A DNA stretch of 9,708 bases from an uncultured Pseudomonadota bacterium. Its GTDB lineage: Bacteria; Pseudomonadota; Alphaproteobacteria; RUG11792. The position numbers and the translations under genes are program-made. Of the stretch, positions 6,238 through 9,708 are shown piece after piece (positions within the stretch are counted from its first letter, which is position 1; every line of letters begins with the position of its first letter). The notes under the pieces are model-generated. The model had not been told where the DNA came from, ran no database searches, and worked only from the letters and a program-made list of their open reading frames with translations. The stretch covers positions 1-9,708 of the forward strand of contig CADBQC010000135.1 in assembly GCA_902796745.1 (NCBI GenBank), given 5' to 3'.

Positions 6238-8015
6238 TACCGTGCTTTTTGTTTCTGGGATTCCGTGAAATTTAACGTTGTTGCGATCATCATCTGAAAT
6301 CCATCGCGTACTATAATGAAAGGTACTGGTTTATTTCTTCTAGCCGGGTCTTTTGATGCTTTCTCCATTATTTGGGTTAATTGTGCAACGCTTGTGACTT
6401 TTTTATTGTCAGCCGAAATAAAACCATCACCTGCAGCAAATACAGAACCATAAAAAGAGGTATTTTGTTCTTCATCTACCTTCGATACTATAACTTTAAC
6501 GCCTTCTGGATAGTCGGATTTGTGTTGTTCTGGAATGGTTGAAACAGTTATCCCAAGGCAATCTATTTTTGCTTCCGTTTTATTTTTTTCTTGTGTCGCT
6601 GAGTTATTCTCATCATCTCCTAATGCACCATCTTTTATTGCTTTCTCGAAGTCTCCGACCGTCACAGAAACCTCAACTTGTCCCCAAGGTTGATCAACAT
6701 CGGATCCCTGATTTCGCCATACTTTTACCTTTACGGAGTTACCAATTTTGGTCATTCCTACAGCCATTTGTAAAGAACAATTCTCTGAAATCTTCTTTCC
6801 ATCAAACTCGATAATTATGTCTCCGACCTGTATGCCTGCTTTTGATGCAGGACTATTTGGGACAACTTTTGCTACATACGCTCCATAAATTTTTGACGAA
6901 TCAAGCGTACTTTGTTTTATCAATCCGACGCTTTCTGCCTGTTTCGAGCCAACGGCGTGCACCTCAGCTCCAAGCCAACCTCTGAATGTTCTCTTATGTT
7001 CAATTAGCTGAGATACGGTGATTCGCGCTATGTCTGATGGAATTGCAAAACCTATGCCAATGTTTCCACCACTTGTCGAAAAGATCGCATTATTTATACC
7101 AACAACTTTGCCATGTACATCTAAAAGAGCCCCACCAGAATTTCCCATATTTATTGCTGCGCTATGCTGTATAAAATTATCAGTTAAACTCATGGAATTT
7201 CTCCCCATAGCTATGTTTCGTCCCGTCGCGGATACAATACCACTAGTCACGGTACTTCCTAAACCAAATGGATTGCCAATAGCTATCACAAAATTTCCTT
7301 CATGCAATTTTGATGAATCTCCCCACTCCATTGGAACAATTTTTTTGCCAGTTTTGTTCAATTCATTTAACGATACCGAGAGAACAGCAATATCTGTTCT
7401 TGCATCAACAGCATGAATCTTAGCTGGCAATTCGGTTTTGTCAGATAAAAACACTACGACCTTTTTAGCTCGTTCTACGACGTGATTGTTGGTCACAATG
7501 TATGCTACATCTCTGTCTACCCTTATAATGAACCCAGAACCAAGGGCATTAGCCTTACGCATTTGCGGTTTTCGTTGCGGAAAATTGAAAAAATCCTTGA
7601 ACAAATCATCGAATGGCCCCCCTCTAAAAATATCCGGAATATCTAATCTCCCACTACCAGTCTCTACAAGTTGCATCGTCGCTACATTCACCACAGAGTG
7701 CATTGCATTCTTAGCAATGTCTTCAAATCCTTTTTCAAAACTTATATTCACATTTTTGTCAGAGCTCTCGTTCTGGAGTTTTTTTTCTTCTTCTGCAATC
7801 ACAGTTTTCTCGGTAGCAGGAGCAACTTGTTCATCGGCGGATACATTTTCCGAACCGGATGCATTATCGCTTACGTTTTTTTTATCAAAGTTATTTTCTC
7901 CGCTTTTTACATTTTCAATTCCAACACGTTCTAAAATGTATCCTCTGCAATTTTCCCAAATCACTACTGTGCCAAAAACGACGGTAGTATATGCAACAAG
8001 CTTTATAAATTTCAT
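6237..8015 (-). CDS. HtrA/DegP-family periplasmic serine protease
   Basis: The product is 592 residues. An N-terminal hydrophobic segment (about 3-19, KLVAYTTVVFGTVVIW) acts as signal or anchor and exports the enzyme to the periplasm. It is followed by a long Asn/Ser/Glu/Lys-rich linker (about 30-90). The trypsin-like domain carries the catalytic triad His178 (TNNHVVE), Asp208 (RTDIAVL) and Ser293 (MGNSGGALLD), followed by GIGFAIPSD. A first PDZ domain (about 320-430, VVPNSPASKAGIQVGDIIIEFDGK) and a second, less typical PDZ (about 480-590) follow. DegP-type enzymes degrade or refold damaged envelope proteins. The protein is longer than E. coli DegP (474), mainly through the linker and the second PDZ region. 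ATG 8015 was chosen because GGGAAG lies just upstream (8024-8019). An in-frame TTG at 8030, with a TGAGGA 12 bases before it, would add five residues. The gene overlaps mfd by one base. I cannot tell degP from degQ or degS-like by sequence alone. Confidence 0.93.
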   Translation of the reverse strand: MKFIKLVAYTTVVFGTVVIWENCRGYILERVGIENVKSGENNFDKKNVSDNASGSENVSADEQVAPATEKTVIAEEEKKLQNESSDKNVNISFEKGFEDIAKNAMHSVVNVATMQLVETGSGRLDIPDIFRGGPFDDLFKDFFNFPQRKPQMRKANALGSGFIIRVDRDVAYIVTNNHVVERAKKVVVFLSDKTELPAKIHAVDARTDIAVLSVSLNELNKTGKKIVPMEWGDSSKLHEGNFVIAIGNPFGLGSTVTSGIVSATGRNIAMGRNSMSLTDNFIQHSAAINMGNSGGALLDVHGKVVGINNAIFSTSGGNIGIGFAIPSDIARITVSQLIEHKRTFRGWLGAEVHAVGSKQAESVGLIKQSTLDSSKIYGAYVAKVVPNSPASKAGIQVGDIIIEFDGKKISENCSLQMAVGMTKIGNSVKVKVWRNQGSDVDQPWGQVEVSVTVGDFEKAIKDGALGDDENNSATQEKNKTEAKIDCLGITVSTIPEQHKSDYPEGVKVIVSKVDEEQNTSFYGSVFAAGDGFISADNKKVTSVAQLTQIMEKASKDPARRNKPVPFIIVRDGFQMMIATTLNFTESQKQKAR

Positions 8016-8167
8016 TCTCTTCCCAAACAAAACTACATATAATCCTCATAAATTTTAACATAAATTCCCTTATCTGGTAAATTTGAACTTATACGGTATA
8101 AAAATTCACACAACACGCAATTTTTGTGCTATCATAAGAATAGAAGGTTTATTTTTAGGTTTTTGGT
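8016..8167. promoter_or_regulatory. Divergent intergenic region with probable promoters for both sides
   Basis: This 152-bp AT-rich gap separates htrA (leftward) from the exported-protein gene (rightward), so it should hold at least two promoters. On the + strand TATCAT (8130-8135) could be a -10 box, with TTCACA (8105-8110) as a -35 at a long 19-base spacing. On the minus strand TTTACC followed 17 bases later by TTAAAA is a weak candidate for htrA. I see no clear heat-shock sigma-32 promoter for htrA. A 13-base near-palindrome within it is listed separately. Confidence 0.45.
8089..8101. promoter_or_regulatory. Possible operator: TTATACGGTATAA
   Basis: TTATAC and GTATAA are exact reverse complements around one central G. 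The site sits between the divergent genes, upstream of the + strand -10 candidate, where a dimeric regulator could act on one or both promoters. Short AT-rich palindromes arise by chance, so the call is tentative. Confidence 0.2.
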
Positions 8168-9708
8168 ATGAAATCAAGAACAATTTCAAAAATTTTACTG
8201 TGCACTTTGCCTGTCAGTTTTATACAACATGGATATTCTTCTTCATCTGATGAAAATAACCTTGTTAAAGGTATCATTAATGGTGAATCTGATAAGATAC
8301 TGCTAATGCAAGAGGAAAGTCGAATTAAACAACAAGAGAACTTACGAAACATGTATGCGCAACAACTAATAGCGTATACACTATATGGCCAATTTGCAAA
8401 CGAGAAAGAGCGCCAACTGGATTACAATGGTAAAAAAAAGAGTTCTCTAATGGGATTGTGTAACCGATTATCTGAAGCGTTGTTGCAAACTGGTAAATTC
8501 GACCCAAAGTGCTTAGAAAAGAATGGCTTAGTGTCGATGTTTGCCAAAGAACAAAATGAGACAGGTAAGACTTCTTTAATCAAGCAAGACATATCCGAAT
8601 TAGACAGATTTGGGGAACAAGTTATACTTAATGGCTTATTGGATAATGTATTAAACCATATCTTTAGTTACAAACTTAGTCTCGAGGAAGCTGCAGGAAA
8701 AGTATCCAAGCTGTTTCTGGATGAATTTCTTCGTGCCAAGAATCTTACAGATGATACAAAGTTGACTGGAGCAGAAGCCGAAGGAATGAAGAAATTGAAA
8801 GAAGAGATAATTAAACAAAGAGGTATTGTAGTACAATTGCTATCAAACCGGGATATTAAGTCCATAAATGTAGACAGAATGAGGAATCTTAAAAACTTAA
8901 TACAGTTTAATAATAGTGATGATGGTGACATGGATGCTACTTTAAAGCTCAAAGATCGAGAGTTCTGCTTCTCCTGTAGTAAGTTTGAGCCAGTAGACGA
9001 CCAACAGGGTCAAGAGCAAGAAAAGCCAGTAGACAGCCAACAGGGTCAAGAGCCGAACCAAGATGATATAGAAATATGGGAAGTAATCAAAACGGGAAGG
9101 ATAACTCAAGAACGAATTAATGTCAAGACTGATGAAATGACTAGGGAATATCTGCAAGAGGAAGTTCCCTTCGACTTTTTTACTTCCAAGTTGTTTGTTG
9201 GTGATTCTTCAAACAAGTTGAAAACTAAAGAGGCTAAGATCAGACAAGTGATTTTATCCTATCTCGAACTGATGTATAGCGTGCCAGAACTCAGAAAGCT
9301 AATAGATGTGGCAGCTGCAAAGTACGAAGGACTACAGTCGTCGGACGCAGTAAGTGATGAGTGCTATACTTTATGGGAAATATGTGATTTATATTCTACC
9401 TACGATACAAAACTCCACGCCGATAGCGCCATCCAAGAAAAACTAAAGGGCCTAGTTGATCGTCTGTACAAGCTGCTTCAGAAGAGTACAAAAGATTTCA
9501 AAGATATTAATTATGACGAATCTGGCTATAACTATAGCTTGTTATGGTCCGCATTGAACGACACATTAATATCGCAAACTCTCAGAGAGTTAGGAGTAGA
9601 TTGTGACTTTGAGATGGGTTTTGACACACAAGAAAATGTTATTCCCTATTTTTACATTGATAAAAACAATGATATTGGATCATTAGAAGAACAGCTAACA
9701 GACCACAA
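8168..9708 (+). CDS. Large predicted exported protein of unknown family (3' end cut by window)
   Basis: The frame is open from ATG 8168 to the right edge: 513 codons plus two bases, with no stop. The N-terminus reads as a signal peptide: basic MKSRTISK, hydrophobic ILLCTLPVSFI, then a Ser-rich region near GYSSSS where cleavage is likely. The rest is hydrophilic and mostly helical. Visible features are a C-x2-C pair (Cys267, Cys270, FCFSC), a 12-residue tandem duplication (275-298) rich in Gln, Asp and Glu, and helices at about 360-380 (ILSYLELMYSVPELRKLI) and 425-445 (LKGLVDRLYKLLQKSTKD). I do not recognise the family. The two helical segments faintly recall the order seen in ubiquitin-specific proteases after the Cys box, but no Cys-box motif is present. 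The Shine-Dalgarno is weak (AGG at 8157-8159). The gene runs divergently from htrA. In a symbiont or parasite, large exported orphan proteins are often surface or host-directed factors; that is inference. Confidence 0.8.
   Translation, partial: MKSRTISKILLCTLPVSFIQHGYSSSSDENNLVKGIINGESDKILLMQEESRIKQQENLRNMYAQQLIAYTLYGQFANEKERQLDYNGKKKSSLMGLCNRLSEALLQTGKFDPKCLEKNGLVSMFAKEQNETGKTSLIKQDISELDRFGEQVILNGLLDNVLNHIFSYKLSLEEAAGKVSKLFLDEFLRAKNLTDDTKLTGAEAEGMKKLKEEIIKQRGIVVQLLSNRDIKSINVDRMRNLKNLIQFNNSDDGDMDATLKLKDREFCFSCSKFEPVDDQQGQEQEKPVDSQQGQEPNQDDIEIWEVIKTGRITQERINVKTDEMTREYLQEEVPFDFFTSKLFVGDSSNKLKTKEAKIRQVILSYLELMYSVPELRKLIDVAAAKYEGLQSSDAVSDECYTLWEICDLYSTYDTKLHADSAIQEKLKGLVDRLYKLLQKSTKDFKDINYDESGYNYSLLWSALNDTLISQTLRELGVDCDFEMGFDTQENVIPYFYIDKNNDIGSLEEQLTDH
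8990..9061 (+). repeat. In-frame 36-bp tandem duplication
   Basis: Two adjacent 36-base units (8990-9025 and 9026-9061) encode PVDDQQGQEQEK and PVDSQQGQEPNQ. The first 27 bases of each unit differ at only two positions, and the remaining part has diverged. The unit is a multiple of three, so copy number can change without breaking the frame. It forms an acidic, Gln-rich linker between two helical parts of the exported protein. Confidence 0.85.

Noticed and set aside
7018..7416. Plus-strand open frame of 132 codons opposite the HtrA protease domain
   Set aside because: Antisense shadow of a region with clear catalytic-triad motifs on the other strand.
7486..8058. Plus-strand open frame of 190 codons opposite htrA
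   Set aside because: It is the mirror of the htrA N-terminal part. Its Ser/Phe/Leu-rich make-up is what antisense of a Lys/Glu/Asn-rich gene gives.
8990..9061. CRISPR array
   Set aside because: Only two adjacent units without spacers, inside a coding frame.
8651..9157. Several minus-strand open frames opposite the exported-protein gene
   Set aside because: They overlap one another and an uninterrupted 513-codon frame with a signal peptide on the + strand.

Overview
The window is AT-rich and looks like part of the chromosome of a host-associated bacterium, probably an intracellular alphaproteobacterium of the Holosporales/Rickettsiales type. That lineage is an inference from base composition, a decayed insertion sequence, short operons, and a large signal-peptide protein beside conserved housekeeping genes. 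No rRNA or other taxonomic marker is present, so the lineage is not proven.

Layout, left to right. Bases 1-161 hold no convincing gene; a short open frame enters from the left edge and a small hairpin sits at 143-159. Bases 162-799 are a dead IS1-family transposase. Its zinc finger, both catalytic Asp motifs and its ETCLVE motif can still be read, but they lie in different frames with several stops. A tight three-gene + strand operon follows (883-2838) with overlapping genes. The proteins look like the inner-membrane assembly platform of a type IV pilus or type II secretion machine: a PilM/N- or GspL-like protein with one late membrane span, a PilO/GspM-like protein with an N-terminal anchor, and a small exported PilP/GspC-like protein with a WTIWLNG motif. 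No secretin, ATPase or pilin gene is in view.

Between this operon and the convergent minus-strand genes lies about 130 bp of GC-richer DNA built almost entirely of inverted repeats: one branched palindrome (2850-2915) and one perfect 15-bp hairpin (2921-2962). The minus strand then carries htrA (6237-8015), an envelope serine protease with two PDZ regions, followed by mfd (2968-6237), the transcription-repair coupling factor. The htrA stop and mfd start share one base (TAATG), so the two are probably translated from one message.

A 152-bp divergent intergenic region separates htrA from a large + strand gene (8168 to beyond the right edge). It encodes a predicted exported protein of at least 513 residues with an internal 12-residue tandem duplication. 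I do not recognise its family. Its C-terminal visible part has a faint resemblance to ubiquitin-specific-protease-like sequence, which would suggest a host-directed effector, but this is weak. The items most worth checking are this protein, the apparently orphan pilus/secretion platform, and the paired palindromes between the convergent operons.
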